64,000 bases of DNA, taken from NCBI GenBank assembly GCA_963790525.1, contig CAWBOV010000004.1, positions 310,001 through 374,000 on the forward strand, read 5' to 3'. A model generated the notes under the pieces. The model was not told the DNA's origin. It was given only the letters and a program-made list of their open reading frames with translations, and ran no database searches. Source of the DNA: CAWBOV01 sp963790525 (GTDB taxonomy: Bacteria > Actinomycetota > Actinomycetes > Mycobacteriales > Jatrophihabitantaceae). This document shows, piece by piece, positions 1 to 8,383 of the stretch (position 1 is its first letter; every line of letters begins with the position of its first letter). Position numbers and translations under genes: made by a program.

Positions 1-1
1 C

Positions 2-724
2 CAGCCGGCGGAGATGCGGGGATTCCACACCGGTGAGGTCGCCGCGCGCCGCACGGCGATGAGCCGGATGCTCGCCGAGTGCGCGGCGCTGGGCGGGGAG
101 GGCGTCATCGGGGTGCGGTCGCTGCGGGCCGGGCAGGTGGCCAACTCGATCTACGAGTTCACCGTCGTGGGGACGTCCGTCCGCCGGCAGGCGACGTCCG
201 TCCGCCGGCAGGGAGCGGCCGGCTCGCGGCTGGGCGACGATGGCCGACCCGCAGCGGACCCCGACCGGGCACCCTTCGCGACCACGCTCATCCCGGCCGA
301 CTTCGCGATGCTGCTGCGCGGCGGGTGGCAACCGCGGGAGGTGCTGTTCGAGCTGGTGCGGTACAGCATCCACGGCGGAGCCTTCGCCCTCGGCGGCGGC
401 ATCGGCCCGTTCTCCTCGCGGTCGTGGCAGAACGTCGAGCTCGGCGCCCCGACCACCCTGATGGAGTACGGCCGGGCGGCCGTGCGGCAGCGCCTGGACC
501 GGCGGGTGCGCGCGTCCGGCGCGTCCGGCATGATTCTCGACGAGCTCCAGACCCGCCTCGAGCACGGGGAATGCGTGGCCATGCAGACCGCGACCGACTT
601 CTACCTCGACGTCGAGGCGATGGGCAACGCGCTGGTCAGGGTCCGGCCGCCGGCCCGGACAGTGGCACCCGGTGGCGGCCGGCCCGGCCTGGAGATCACG
701 CCGGTCGTACGGTTGGACGGGTGA
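2..724 (+). CDS. YbjQ-type repeat protein, 5' partial
   Basis: The reading frame is open from the left edge, so the true start lies outside the window; the first ATG in view is at 14. The visible part holds the end of one YbjQ/UPF0145-type unit (AMSRMLAECAALGGEGVIGVR, then YEFTVVGTSV) and a second, more divergent unit (LIPADFAMLLRGGWQPREVL through DFYLDVEAM). YbjQ proteins form small beta-rich oligomers, some annotated as heavy-metal-binding, with no firmly known function. A 7-residue tandem duplication (TSVRRQA/TSVRRQG) links the two units. Two further genes follow on the same strand, the second being another double-YbjQ protein, so this is probably one operon. The family call is from the conserved alanine/glycine-rich motif; function is unknown. 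Confidence 0.7.
   Translation, partial: QPAEMRGFHTGEVAARRTAMSRMLAECAALGGEGVIGVRSLRAGQVANSIYEFTVVGTSVRRQATSVRRQGAAGSRLGDDGRPAADPDRAPFATTLIPADFAMLLRGGWQPREVLFELVRYSIHGGAFALGGGIGPFSSRSWQNVELGAPTTLMEYGRAAVRQRLDRRVRASGASGMILDELQTRLEHGECVAMQTATDFYLDVEAMGNALVRVRPPARTVAPGGGRPGLEITPVVRLDG
172..213 (+). repeat. 21-bp in-frame tandem duplication
   Basis: Two adjacent copies of a 21-base unit beginning GACGTCCGTCCGCCGGCAGG (172 and 193) lie in the coding sequence and duplicate seven residues in the linker between the two YbjQ units. The length is a multiple of three, so the frame is kept. Confidence 0.85.
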
Positions 725-734
725 GGGGACGCAC

Positions 735-1139
735 ATGACACAACCTGATCTGACGGTGCTCGCCGCCGTGCTGAGCCGGCAGAGCTCGGACCTGTCGGTC
801 TATGCGGGGTTCCTGGTGGAAGCCCTGGCCGGCGCGCTGCCCCCGGAGAACGTCGTCGTGGAACGCAGGCGCGGCCTGTTCGGCCGGGCGAAGGACGACG
901 CACCGGTCGTGTCCGTGGCGGTGCGGCTCGGCGAGAACACCTTCACGCTGCGCCGCCCGACGCCCGATTCGGCTCCCGTCGCCACCGTCTCGCACACCGT
1001 GGGCGGGATCGTGCTCAAGACCGCGACCGTCGCGTTGGCCGACTGGACGCAGCAGGTCGCCGCCGCCCTCGGGGCGCTGACCGAGACCAATGCCGACGCC
1101 GCAGCCGCGCTGGCCCGCATCACCCGGTTCACCGTGTAG
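735..1139 (+). CDS. Small conserved hypothetical protein between YbjQ genes
   Basis: This is a 134-residue soluble protein with no signal peptide or membrane segment. ATG at 735 follows the upstream stop by 10 nt with GAGGGGAC upstream as ribosome site. I do not recognise the family. It has an alpha/beta look, with a basic patch (VERRRGLFGRAK) near residue 45 and a repeating alanine-rich helix at the C-terminus. It is sandwiched between two multi-YbjQ genes on the same strand, which suggests joint function. Nothing in the sequence identifies an activity. Confidence 0.7.
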   Translation: MTQPDLTVLAAVLSRQSSDLSVYAGFLVEALAGALPPENVVVERRRGLFGRAKDDAPVVSVAVRLGENTFTLRRPTPDSAPVATVSHTVGGIVLKTATVALADWTQQVAAALGALTETNADAAAALARITRFTV

Positions 1140-1206
1140 TCCGCCCGGCCACCGCCGCGCGGCCGCTCGCCCAGCCAGCTCATCCCTGCCAGGTAAGGAA
1201 TCTCCG

Positions 1207-2040
1207 ATGACCACTCCGTCCCAACCCGCCTTCGACCCGACCGCCCTCGGCGTCCCGGCCGACGCGATCGCCCGGCTGCAGGAGAACCGGGCGGGGGCGC
1301 CCGGCGCGGTCTTCACCTCGGACCTGTCGGTGAACGAGTTCCTGCTCGTGCGCGAGGCCGGGTTCCGCCCGCTCGGGCTGGTGATGGGCTCCTCGATCTA
1401 CCACATCGGGCTGCAGCGCTCGAACTGGGGACAGAACATGGAACTCGGCGTGCTGTCCCAGGCGATGTACCACGCGCGGGAACTGGCGATGACCCGGATG
1501 GAGGCCGAGGCCTACGCCCTGGGCGCGGACGGGATCGTGGGCGTCCGGCTCGCGGTGACCCAGCACGCATGGGGCGAGCACCTGTCGGAGTTCATCGCCA
1601 TCGGCACCGCGGTGCTGTCGGAGCAGGGCGGCAGCTGGCGCGACCAGCGCGGGCGCCCGTTCACCTCCGACCTGTCCGGGCAGGACTTCTGGACGCTGCT
1701 CCAGTCGGGCTACGCGCCGGTCGGCATGGTGATGGGCACCTGCGTCTACCACATAGCGCACCAGTCGATGGGGCAGCTGTTCCGCAATGCCGGGCAGAAC
1801 GTCGAGATCCCGCAGTTCACCCAGGCGCTGTACGACGCGCGGGAACTGGCGATGACGCGGATGTCCGCCGAGGCGCATGCGCTGGGCGCGGAGGGCATCG
1901 TGGGCGTGGACCTGCGCGAGCACAACCACGTGTGGGGCATGCACGCGACGGAGTTCTTCGCGGTCGGCACGGCGGTCCGCCCGCTCCGCGCGGATCACGT
2001 CGTCGCCCAGCCCCAGATGGTGGTCTCGCTCGACGCGTGA
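1207..2040 (+). CDS. Tandem double YbjQ-type protein
   Basis: The protein has 277 residues. Two clear repeats each begin FTSDLS, continue with G-x-V-M-G-(S/T)-x-(I/V)-YHI and NxE, and end with ARELAMTRM-(E/S)-AEA-x-ALGA-(D/E)-GIVGV followed by a (S/T)EF-x-A-(I/V)-GTAV strand. They cover roughly residues 35-140 and 155-260. This is the YbjQ/UPF0145 motif twice in one chain. ATG at 1207 follows AGGTAAGGAATCTCCG, which contains an AAGGA ribosome site. Together with the gene at the left edge it makes a locus with at least four YbjQ-like units in two proteins. Oligomeric assembly is plausible from the family, but function is unknown. Confidence 0.8.
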   Translation: MTTPSQPAFDPTALGVPADAIARLQENRAGAPGAVFTSDLSVNEFLLVREAGFRPLGLVMGSSIYHIGLQRSNWGQNMELGVLSQAMYHARELAMTRMEAEAYALGADGIVGVRLAVTQHAWGEHLSEFIAIGTAVLSEQGGSWRDQRGRPFTSDLSGQDFWTLLQSGYAPVGMVMGTCVYHIAHQSMGQLFRNAGQNVEIPQFTQALYDARELAMTRMSAEAHALGAEGIVGVDLREHNHVWGMHATEFFAVGTAVRPLRADHVVAQPQMVVSLDA

Positions 2041-2079
2041 GCCGTCAGGAGCCGGCGTTCGGCCCGGTCGCAGTGCCGG

Positions 2080-3105
2080 TCAGGCGTCGGGGCCGAAGCA
2101 GGTGACGACCTCGGCGACGAGGCTGTCCCACTTCACCCGGTCGATGCGCTTGGCGTCGAGGAACGCCGCGTCGGCGTCCAGCTCCAGGAAGGACGCGAGC
2201 TCCTTGAGCAGCTCAGCGGTGCGCGAGCTGGGCTCGGTCAGGTCGTAGCTGTCGTCGGCGGTCGGGATGAACGCCTCGTCGTCGGCTTCGCGGACCTCGT
2301 CCCACCACTCCAGCTTGATGAGTTCGTGCTCCTCGGCCCCGCGGCAGTACGCGGCCAGGTCCTCCGGCTCGGTGAACACCGCGATCGTGCCGTCGCTGCC
2401 CAGGAACACCGCCTCGTCGTCGATCACCGCGCGGACGGTCAGGACGATGTCGTCCTCGGCCACGACGATCTCGATGGGCTCGGCGTCCACGCGGTCCCAG
2501 AGCGAGAGCGCCTCCAGATCGTCGAGTTCGCTGTCGCTGAAGTCACCGCGCCAGTCCAGCCACTGCTCCACCCGCGCGATCGCCCGTTCCCACGTCGCGG
2601 CGATGGTGTCGCCCAGCGCGGACCAGGCCTTGGCGCCGTCGCGGCCGCTGTAGCCCATGTCCTCGCTGATCAGCTCGGCGTACTCCGGCGTGGACCCGAT
2701 GAGACGCCGCAGGGCGCCGTCCTCGCACGCCTCGGCGATGCGCAGGGTCATCTCCACGACGTTGGCCAGGGAGGATTCGGTGACCGGGTCGGGGTCCTCG
2801 GCGGCCCACTCGTAGACCGAGTCGAGGTCGTAGCGGTTCTCCTCGGTCGGGCGCAGCTGGGCCGGCGTGTACTTCTGCACGGCGGGCCAGCCGGGGTGGT
2901 CGGACAGGTCGTTCTCGCCGCTCTCGGCGATGAAGGCGAACAGCTCGTCGACACCGGGGAACACGACGATCTTCGCGCCGTCGCCGAGGAAACCCATCCA
3001 CTCCTCGCCGTCCTCGTCCTCCCACGGGGGAGCCCAGAGGGTCAGGCCGGTGCGCTCGTTCAGGGTGATGGTGATCGGCACGATCGAGCCGTCGGGGCTG
3101 GTCAT
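2080..3105 (-). CDS. Conserved acidic hypothetical protein
   Basis: The protein has 341 residues and is very rich in Asp/Glu, with no membrane segment. ATG at 3105 is chosen because a TAGATT -10 hexamer (3113-3118) ends 7 nt before it, giving a leaderless message; a longer upstream extension has no support. Beta-strand-like segments (PITITLNERTGLTLWAPPWE at the N-terminus and a second WDRV...VLTVRAVIDDEAVFLG copy near residue 225) look like an internal duplication. I recall similar actinobacterial proteins being labelled primosomal protein without evidence, and I do not endorse that label. It lies downstream of and apart from the aldehyde dehydrogenase genes. Confidence 0.75.
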   Translation of the reverse strand: MTSPDGSIVPITITLNERTGLTLWAPPWEDEDGEEWMGFLGDGAKIVVFPGVDELFAFIAESGENDLSDHPGWPAVQKYTPAQLRPTEENRYDLDSVYEWAAEDPDPVTESSLANVVEMTLRIAEACEDGALRRLIGSTPEYAELISEDMGYSGRDGAKAWSALGDTIAATWERAIARVEQWLDWRGDFSDSELDDLEALSLWDRVDAEPIEIVVAEDDIVLTVRAVIDDEAVFLGSDGTIAVFTEPEDLAAYCRGAEEHELIKLEWWDEVREADDEAFIPTADDSYDLTEPSSRTAELLKELASFLELDADAAFLDAKRIDRVKWDSLVAEVVTCFGPDA

Positions 3106-3122
3106 GCTGCGGAATCTACCGG

Positions 3123-3986
3123 TCACACCCCGATCGGGTGCCAGACGGTCTTGGTCTCGGTGAACGCGGACAGGCGCGACATGCCGGGGTCGGCCGACCA
3201 GTCCACCGCAGCCGGTGCGTACACCCGCTTCACCGAGTCGGCCGCCGCCTGCAGCAGGGCCACCCGGTCCGCGGGGTCCACACCGGTCAGGTCGAGGGCG
3301 TTGACGTCCCGGTGCGAGGCCAGCCATGGGACCAGCTCGGCGGTGACCCCCGTGAGCAGGTTCACCACGCCGCCGGGCAGGTCCGAGGTCGCGAGCACCT
3401 CGGCGAAGGAGATCGCCGGCAGCGGTCGTTCCTGGGACGTGAGCACGACGGCGGTGTTGCCCAGCGCGATCACCGGGGCGAGGACGCTCACCAGCCCCAG
3501 CAGGCTCGACTCCTGCGGGGCCGCCACGCCGACCACTCCGGTCGGTTCGGGGACGGAGAAGGCGAAGTAGGGGCCGGCCACGGGGTTCGTCGACCCGGCG
3601 ACCTGGGCGTACTTGTCGGTCCACCCGGCGTACCAGACCCAGCGATCGATCGCGGCGTCGACGGCCCGGCCGGCGCGGGCGGCCGACAGCCCCTCGGCGG
3701 CGCGCACCTCCGCGGCGAACTGGTCGCGGCGCCCCTCGAGCATCTCCGCGATCCGGTAGAGGACCTGCCCGCGGTTGTACGCAGTGGCACCGGACCAGCC
3801 GGGGACGGCCTTGCGGGCGGCCACCACCGCGTCGCGGACGTCCTTGCGGGAGGCCTGGGCAGCCTGGGCGAGCAGCCGTCCGCGGTGGTCGGTCACCGGG
3901 TAGACCCGTCCGGACTCCGAGCGCGGGAACGCCCCGCCCAGGTACAGCTTGTAGGTCTTGCGGATGTCGATGCGGGTGTCGTCCAC
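3123..3986 (-). CDS. Half-length, catalytically incomplete aldehyde dehydrogenase paralogue
   Basis: The protein has 287 residues against about 480 for a normal ALDH. It matches the N-terminal coenzyme-binding part (KLYLGGAFPRSESGR, VVAARKAVPGW, DLPGGVVNLLTG) but ends near residue 287 without the ELGGK glutamate motif or the catalytic cysteine loop. GTG at 3986 lies 19 nt after the stop of the full ALDH, so they form one transcript (marR-deoC-aldh-aldh). The reading frame is clean and GC-biased throughout, so this is not a random remnant. It could be a structural or regulatory partner of the full-length enzyme. I recall similar short ALDH genes beside deoC in other actinobacteria, but that was not checked. 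Confidence 0.75.
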   Translation of the reverse strand: MDDTRIDIRKTYKLYLGGAFPRSESGRVYPVTDHRGRLLAQAAQASRKDVRDAVVAARKAVPGWSGATAYNRGQVLYRIAEMLEGRRDQFAAEVRAAEGLSAARAGRAVDAAIDRWVWYAGWTDKYAQVAGSTNPVAGPYFAFSVPEPTGVVGVAAPQESSLLGLVSVLAPVIALGNTAVVLTSQERPLPAISFAEVLATSDLPGGVVNLLTGVTAELVPWLASHRDVNALDLTGVDPADRVALLQAAADSVKRVYAPAAVDWSADPGMSRLSAFTETKTVWHPIGV

Positions 3987-4005
3987 CTGCGCGACGCGCG
4001 CTCCG

Positions 4006-5439
4006 TCAGTAGGCAAGGTAGGCCTCCAGGCCGTGGCGTCCGCCTTCGCGGCCGAAGCCGGACTCCTTGTAGCCGCCGAAGGGCGCGGTGGGGTCGAAGC
4101 GGTTGAAGGTGTTGGCCCAGACCACGCCTGCACGCAGCTTGTCGGCCATCCAGAGGATCCGGGAGCCCTTCTCGGTCCAGATGCCGGCCGACAGGCCGTA
4201 CGGGGTGTTGTTGGCCTTCTCCACGGCCTCGGCGGGGGTACGGAACGTCAGCACGGACAGCACCGGTCCGAAGATCTCCTCCCGCGCGATCCGATGGGAC
4301 TGGGCCACACCGGTGAACACCGTGGGCGGGAACCAGAATCCGCGCGTGGGCAGCTCGCACGGCGGCGACCAGCGGACGGCGCCCTCGGCGTCACCGGCGT
4401 CGGTGAGCTCGTGGATGCGGGCCAGCTGCGCGGCGGAGTTGATCGCGCCGATGTCGGTGTTCTTGTCCATCGGGTCGCCCAGGCGCAGGGTCGCGAGCCT
4501 GGCGCGCAGGGCGTCGAGCACCTCGTCGGCGATCGACTCCTGCACCAGCAGCCGCGAACCGGCACAGCACACGTGACCCTGGTTGAAGAAGATCCCGTTC
4601 ACGATGCCCTCGACGGCCTGGTCCAGCGGCGCGTCCTCGAAGACGATGTTCGCCGCCTTGCCGCCGAGCTCGAGCCCGAGGCGGGTCGGCGTCCCGGCGA
4701 GGGTGCGCTGGATCTGCTTGCCCACGTCGGTCGACCCGGTGAAGGCGATCTTGTCCACGCCCGACTCGACGAGCGCCTGACCGACGGCGGGGCCGCCCGG
4801 CAGGATGTTGACCACGCCCGGCGGCAGGTCGCACTCGGCGATGATCTCCGCCAGCGTCAGCGCTGTCAGCGGCGTGGTCTCGGCGGGCTTGAGGACGACC
4901 GTGTTGCCGGTGGCCAGCGCGGGGGCGATCTTCCAGGCGGCCATGAGCAGCGGGAAGTTCCACGGGATCACCTGACCGGCGACACCCAGCGGGCGCGGCG
5001 CGGGCCCGAAGCCGGCGTAGGGCAGCTTGTCCGCCCAGCCCGCGTAGTAGAAGAAGTGCGCCGCCGCGGTGGGGATGTCGACGTCCCGGGACTCACGGAT
5101 GGGTTTGCCGTTGTCGAGGGTCTCCAGTACGGCAAGTTCCCGGCCGCGCTCCTGGATCGCGCGCGCGATCCGGTACAGGTACTTCGCGCGCTCGCGCCCC
5201 GGCATCCGCGACCAGGTCTTGTCATAGGCCCTGCGGGCGGCGGCCACGGCGAGCGTGACATCGGCCGGACCGGCCTCGCTGACCTCGGCCAGGGGCTCCT
5301 CGGTGGCGGGATTGATCGTCTTGATGTGCTCGCCGGAGCCCTCCCGGAAGGCTCCGTCGACGAAGATGCCATAGGACGGCTTGAGGCGGGCGATGTCGCG
5401 GGACTCGGGGGCGGGGGCGTAGTCGAACAATGCGGCCAT
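4006..5439 (-). CDS. Aldehyde dehydrogenase
   Basis: The protein has 477 residues, the full ALDH length. It has PWNFP (N161), the FTGST NAD loop near 233, LELGGK with general base E257, and GHVCCAGSR with nucleophile C291. NAD(P)-linked oxidation of an aldehyde to a carboxylic acid is expected. The ATG at 5439 is 4 nt downstream of the deoC stop. DeoC releases acetaldehyde from deoxyribose-5-phosphate, so acetaldehyde is the likely substrate (inference from context). The downstream half-length paralogue is 19 nt away. Confidence 0.9.
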   Translation of the reverse strand: MAALFDYAPAPESRDIARLKPSYGIFVDGAFREGSGEHIKTINPATEEPLAEVSEAGPADVTLAVAAARRAYDKTWSRMPGRERAKYLYRIARAIQERGRELAVLETLDNGKPIRESRDVDIPTAAAHFFYYAGWADKLPYAGFGPAPRPLGVAGQVIPWNFPLLMAAWKIAPALATGNTVVLKPAETTPLTALTLAEIIAECDLPPGVVNILPGGPAVGQALVESGVDKIAFTGSTDVGKQIQRTLAGTPTRLGLELGGKAANIVFEDAPLDQAVEGIVNGIFFNQGHVCCAGSRLLVQESIADEVLDALRARLATLRLGDPMDKNTDIGAINSAAQLARIHELTDAGDAEGAVRWSPPCELPTRGFWFPPTVFTGVAQSHRIAREEIFGPVLSVLTFRTPAEAVEKANNTPYGLSAGIWTEKGSRILWMADKLRAGVVWANTFNRFDPTAPFGGYKESGFGREGGRHGLEAYLAY

Positions 5440-5443
5440 CAGG

Positions 5444-6397
5444 TCAGTCCACCGTCACGTAGTCGGGACCGTCGTAGCCGCCGGTCGTGAGCTTGTGCCG
5501 CTGCAGCAGCAGGTCGTTGAGCAGGCTGGACGCGCCGAAGCGGAACAGGTCCGGGGTCAGCCACGCCTCGCCGGCGACCTCGTTGACCATCACCAGGTAG
5601 CGGACGGCCTCCTTGGAGGTGCGGATGCCGCCGGCCAGCTTGACGCCGCGCCGCTCGCCGGTCTCGGCGGCGAAATCGCGCACCGCCTGGAGCATCACCA
5701 GCGCCACCGGGGGAGTGGCCGCCGGGGTGACCTTTCCGGTGGAGGTCTTGATGAAGTCGCCGCCCCCGAGCAGCCCGAGCCAGGACGCACGGCGGGCGTT
5801 GTCCAGCGTGACCAGCTCACCGGTCTCGAGGATGACCTTCAGGTGCGCGGTGCCGCATTCGGCCTTGGTGGCGACGATCTCCTCGTAGACCTGCAGGTAG
5901 CGCCCGGACAGGAACGCGCCGCGGTCGATGACCATGTCGATCTCCGTGGCGCCGGCGGCGACGGCATCGCGCACGTCCTGCAGCTTCGTCCGCAGCGCGG
6001 CCCGCCCGGACGGGAACGCCGTGGCGACGCTCGCGACGCCGACCGGACTGCCCTTCAGCGCGGAGACCGCCGTCTCGACGAGGTCGGGGTAGACGCACAC
6101 CGCCGCGACCGCGGGCACCGAGGCGTCGGTCGGGTCGGGGTGGGCGGCCTTGGCGCACAGGGAGCGCACCTTGCCGTGGGTGTCGGCGCCCTCCAGCGTG
6201 GTGAGGTCGACCATCCGGATCGCGGTGTCGATGGCCCACGCCTTGGCGGTGGTCTTGATGCTGCGCGTGGCGAGCATCGCGGCCCGCCCCTCCGCGCCGA
6301 CCTGGTCGACGCCCGGCAGGCCGTGCAGGAAGCGGCGCAGGGAGGCGTCGTCACGGACGACGTCGTCCAGCGCGCGATTGATCACTGAGGCACTCAC
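5444..6397 (-). CDS. deoC: Deoxyribose-phosphate aldolase
   Basis: The protein has 317 residues and is a class I aldolase that cleaves 2-deoxyribose-5-phosphate to glyceraldehyde-3-phosphate and acetaldehyde. The Schiff-base lysine motif FIKTSTG is at K217, the second catalytic lysine is in VKLAGGIR (K253), and the acidic partner is in TEIDMV (D154). The N-terminus is longer than E. coli DeoC, as in the DERA subgroup of about 320 residues. The GTG start at 6397 overlaps the marR stop by 4 nt (GTGA), showing translational coupling. The following ALDH genes can oxidise the acetaldehyde product. Nucleoside-cleaving genes (PNP, upp, mutase) lie 2-7 kb away. Confidence 0.93.
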   Translation of the reverse strand: MSASVINRALDDVVRDDASLRRFLHGLPGVDQVGAEGRAAMLATRSIKTTAKAWAIDTAIRMVDLTTLEGADTHGKVRSLCAKAAHPDPTDASVPAVAAVCVYPDLVETAVSALKGSPVGVASVATAFPSGRAALRTKLQDVRDAVAAGATEIDMVIDRGAFLSGRYLQVYEEIVATKAECGTAHLKVILETGELVTLDNARRASWLGLLGGGDFIKTSTGKVTPAATPPVALVMLQAVRDFAAETGERRGVKLAGGIRTSKEAVRYLVMVNEVAGEAWLTPDLFRFGASSLLNDLLLQRHKLTTGGYDGPDYVTVD

Positions 6398-6867
6398 TCC
6401 TGCAGTCTAGGGCGGTCGGAGGCGGCCGGTGGCGACTCGTTCAGGGCTGTGGCGAGCCCGCGCAGCGCCGGGATCGCGCTGCGCACGGCGGCCAGGTCCG
6501 CGGCGTCGAGGGTGGCCAGCGCGGCGCCGAGCCTGGCCTGGTTGGCCTGCTCCCATCCCGTCAGCTCCGCTCGCCCCGCAGCGCTCAGCGCGAGCTGCAT
6601 CGCCCGCCCGTCGCGGGGATCGGCCGTGCGCTCGATCAGCCCGTCCGCGACGAGTCTGGCGATCAGCCCGCTGACCGCGCTCTGGGCCAGGCGCAGCCGC
6701 ACGGCCAGATCGCTCACCGTCGACGGGCTGGCGTCGGCGATGCTCTGCAGGATCTCGATCTGGGCCACCGGCCGCGCCCGCCACCGCTCGTCGTCACGGA
6801 CCGAGCGGCGCAGCGCCCGCCGCAGCTTGGTCACCGTGTCGGTGAGTTCCCGTGCGATATCGGACAT
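6394..6867 (-). CDS. MarR-family transcriptional regulator
   Basis: The protein has 157 residues with a winged-helix DNA-binding core (TVSDLAVRLRLAQSAVSGLIARLVADGLIERTADPRDGRAMQ, residues about 55-100; wing motif DPRDGR). ATG at 6867 sits 6 nt after a TAGGGT -10 hexamer, so the mRNA is leaderless. It is the first gene of a marR-deoC-aldh-aldh operon and is divergent from an MFS exporter. A 6-7-6 inverted repeat in the 51-bp intergenic space is a likely operator, so autoregulation and control of the pump are expected from the family. The effector is unknown. Confidence 0.9.
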   Translation of the reverse strand: MSDIARELTDTVTKLRRALRRSVRDDERWRARPVAQIEILQSIADASPSTVSDLAVRLRLAQSAVSGLIARLVADGLIERTADPRDGRAMQLALSAAGRAELTGWEQANQARLGAALATLDAADLAAVRSAIPALRGLATALNESPPAASDRPRLQE

Positions 6868-6873
6868 CCGGCC

Positions 6874-6912
6874 ACCCTAACGCGAGCAATACATCTCAAT
6901 GCGATGTAGTTT
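6874..6912. promoter_or_regulatory. Divergent marR / MFS promoter with MarR-type operator
   Basis: The inverted repeat TACATC-N7-GATGTA occupies 6890-6908. The rightward -10 TAGTTT (6907-6912) overlaps its right arm and ends 6 nt before the GTG of the MFS gene. The leftward -10 TAGGGT is the complement of 6874-6879 and ends 6 nt before the marR ATG. Both messages would be leaderless. Placement over the -10 suggests repression of the pump by the MarR protein; this is inference. Confidence 0.65.
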
Positions 6913-6918
6913 GGTGGA

Positions 6919-8310
6919 GTGGTACCCGAACAGCCCCTCGCGCCCGCCACGGAGCGGGCCCGTCCCGGCTGGGTGCGTGAGCATCCGCAGGCGTGGCGCC
7001 TGGCGTTGCTGACCGTGTGCTTCGGCGCCTTCATGGGGCAACTCGATGCCAGCGTGGTCACCCTGACCTACCGCTCCGTCGGACGGGAGTTCCACGTCGG
7101 CAGCGCGGCCGTGCAATGGGTCTCCCTCGCCTACCTCGTCCCGCTGGCGGCCCTGCTCGTCTACCTCGGACAGGTGTCGGACCGGCTCGGGCGCAAGCGG
7201 GTGTACCTGTGGGGCTTCTCCCTGTTCACCGCCGCGTCGCTGGGGTGTGCCCTCGCGCCGAGCCTGGGCGTCCTGCTCACCTTCCGCGGTGTCCAGGCCG
7301 TGGGCGCCGGCATGCTCCAGGCCAACAGCGTCGCGCTCGTCGTGACGAGTGCCCCGCGCGCCCGCATCCGGGCCGCGCTCGGCGTGCAGGCCGCCGCGCA
7401 GGCGATCGGGCTGGCGCTCGGGCCCACGGTCGGCGGCGTCATCGTCGACACGATGGGGTGGCGGTGGGTCTTCGCGATCAACGTGCCGGTCGGGGTCGTA
7501 GCACTTCTGGCCGGACGATTGTTCCTCCCGCGCACGCGCCGGCTGTCGATGGCGCCCGCGGCCGGACCGGTGGGCGTGGTGCTCCTCGCCGGGGTCACCA
7601 CCGCGCTGCTGCTCGGGATCTCCGGCAGCTCGGGGCTCGGGCTGAGCGCGGCCGGGACAGGCGCCCTCCTCGTCACCGCCGCGGTGATCGGCGCGGCATT
7701 CGCCTGGCAGCAACGGCGATCCGCGGCCCCCCTCATCGAGCCCCGGGTGCTGGCGGCGCCGGGCATCCTCGCCGGGCTGGTCGGCGCGACGGCGGCGTAC
7801 CTGCTGCTGTTCGGCCCGCTCGTGCTGGTGCCCTCGGTGCTGGCGGGCGCACACGCGTCCACGGTTCAGATCGGGCTCGTGCTGGCGGCGCTGCCGGCGG
7901 GTTTCGCGGTCGCCGCGAGCGCGTCGGAGGCGGTCCTGCCGCGGCGCTGGTCCAGTTCCCGGCGTTCGCTGCTCGGCGCCGGCATCGTCCTGGTGGCCCT
8001 GGGGATCCTGCTCGCCGCCGGCACCGATCGGGTGGCGCTGGTGGCCGGCCTGGGCTGTCTGGGCGTCGGTCTCGGCGCCTGGGCGCCCCCGAACAACGCG
8101 GCGATCATGTCGTCGGTCCCGGCGCAGTTCTCCGGCAGCGGCGGCGGGCTGGTCAACACCGCCCGCGCGTTCGGCACCGCGCTGGGGGTCGCGCTGGTGA
8201 CCCTGGCCCTGCATCAGGGCGGTGCGCCGGTGGCGTGGGCGATGTTGCTGGGCGTGGGGCTGCTCGGCGTCCTCAGCGTGCTGCTCGCCGCCCGCCGCGG
8301 ACGGCGCTGA
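6919..8310 (+). CDS. MFS drug-type exporter, DHA2 (14-TM) family
   Basis: The protein has 463 residues and is highly hydrophobic, with about 14 predicted membrane spans. Family motifs visible are GQLDASVVTLTY (TM1), the motif A loop GQVSDRLGRKRVYLWG near residue 90, and the motif C-like GLALGPTVGGVIVDTMGWRWVFAINVPVG near 155-185. It is a proton-coupled exporter of the EmrB/QacA class; the substrate cannot be told from sequence. GTG at 6919 is fixed by the -10 hexamer 6 nt upstream (leaderless). Divergence from marR suggests efflux induced by the compound that MarR senses. Confidence 0.88.
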   Translation: MVPEQPLAPATERARPGWVREHPQAWRLALLTVCFGAFMGQLDASVVTLTYRSVGREFHVGSAAVQWVSLAYLVPLAALLVYLGQVSDRLGRKRVYLWGFSLFTAASLGCALAPSLGVLLTFRGVQAVGAGMLQANSVALVVTSAPRARIRAALGVQAAAQAIGLALGPTVGGVIVDTMGWRWVFAINVPVGVVALLAGRLFLPRTRRLSMAPAAGPVGVVLLAGVTTALLLGISGSSGLGLSAAGTGALLVTAAVIGAAFAWQQRRSAAPLIEPRVLAAPGILAGLVGATAAYLLLFGPLVLVPSVLAGAHASTVQIGLVLAALPAGFAVAASASEAVLPRRWSSSRRSLLGAGIVLVALGILLAAGTDRVALVAGLGCLGVGLGAWAPPNNAAIMSSVPAQFSGSGGGLVNTARAFGTALGVALVTLALHQGGAPVAWAMLLGVGLLGVLSVLLAARRGRR

Positions 8311-8383
8311 CGGCCGGACGGCCGTGCCGGGGACAGGGCCGAGGGGACACGTCGCGGTCATCGAGGTGCTCTAGTCTGCGCAC

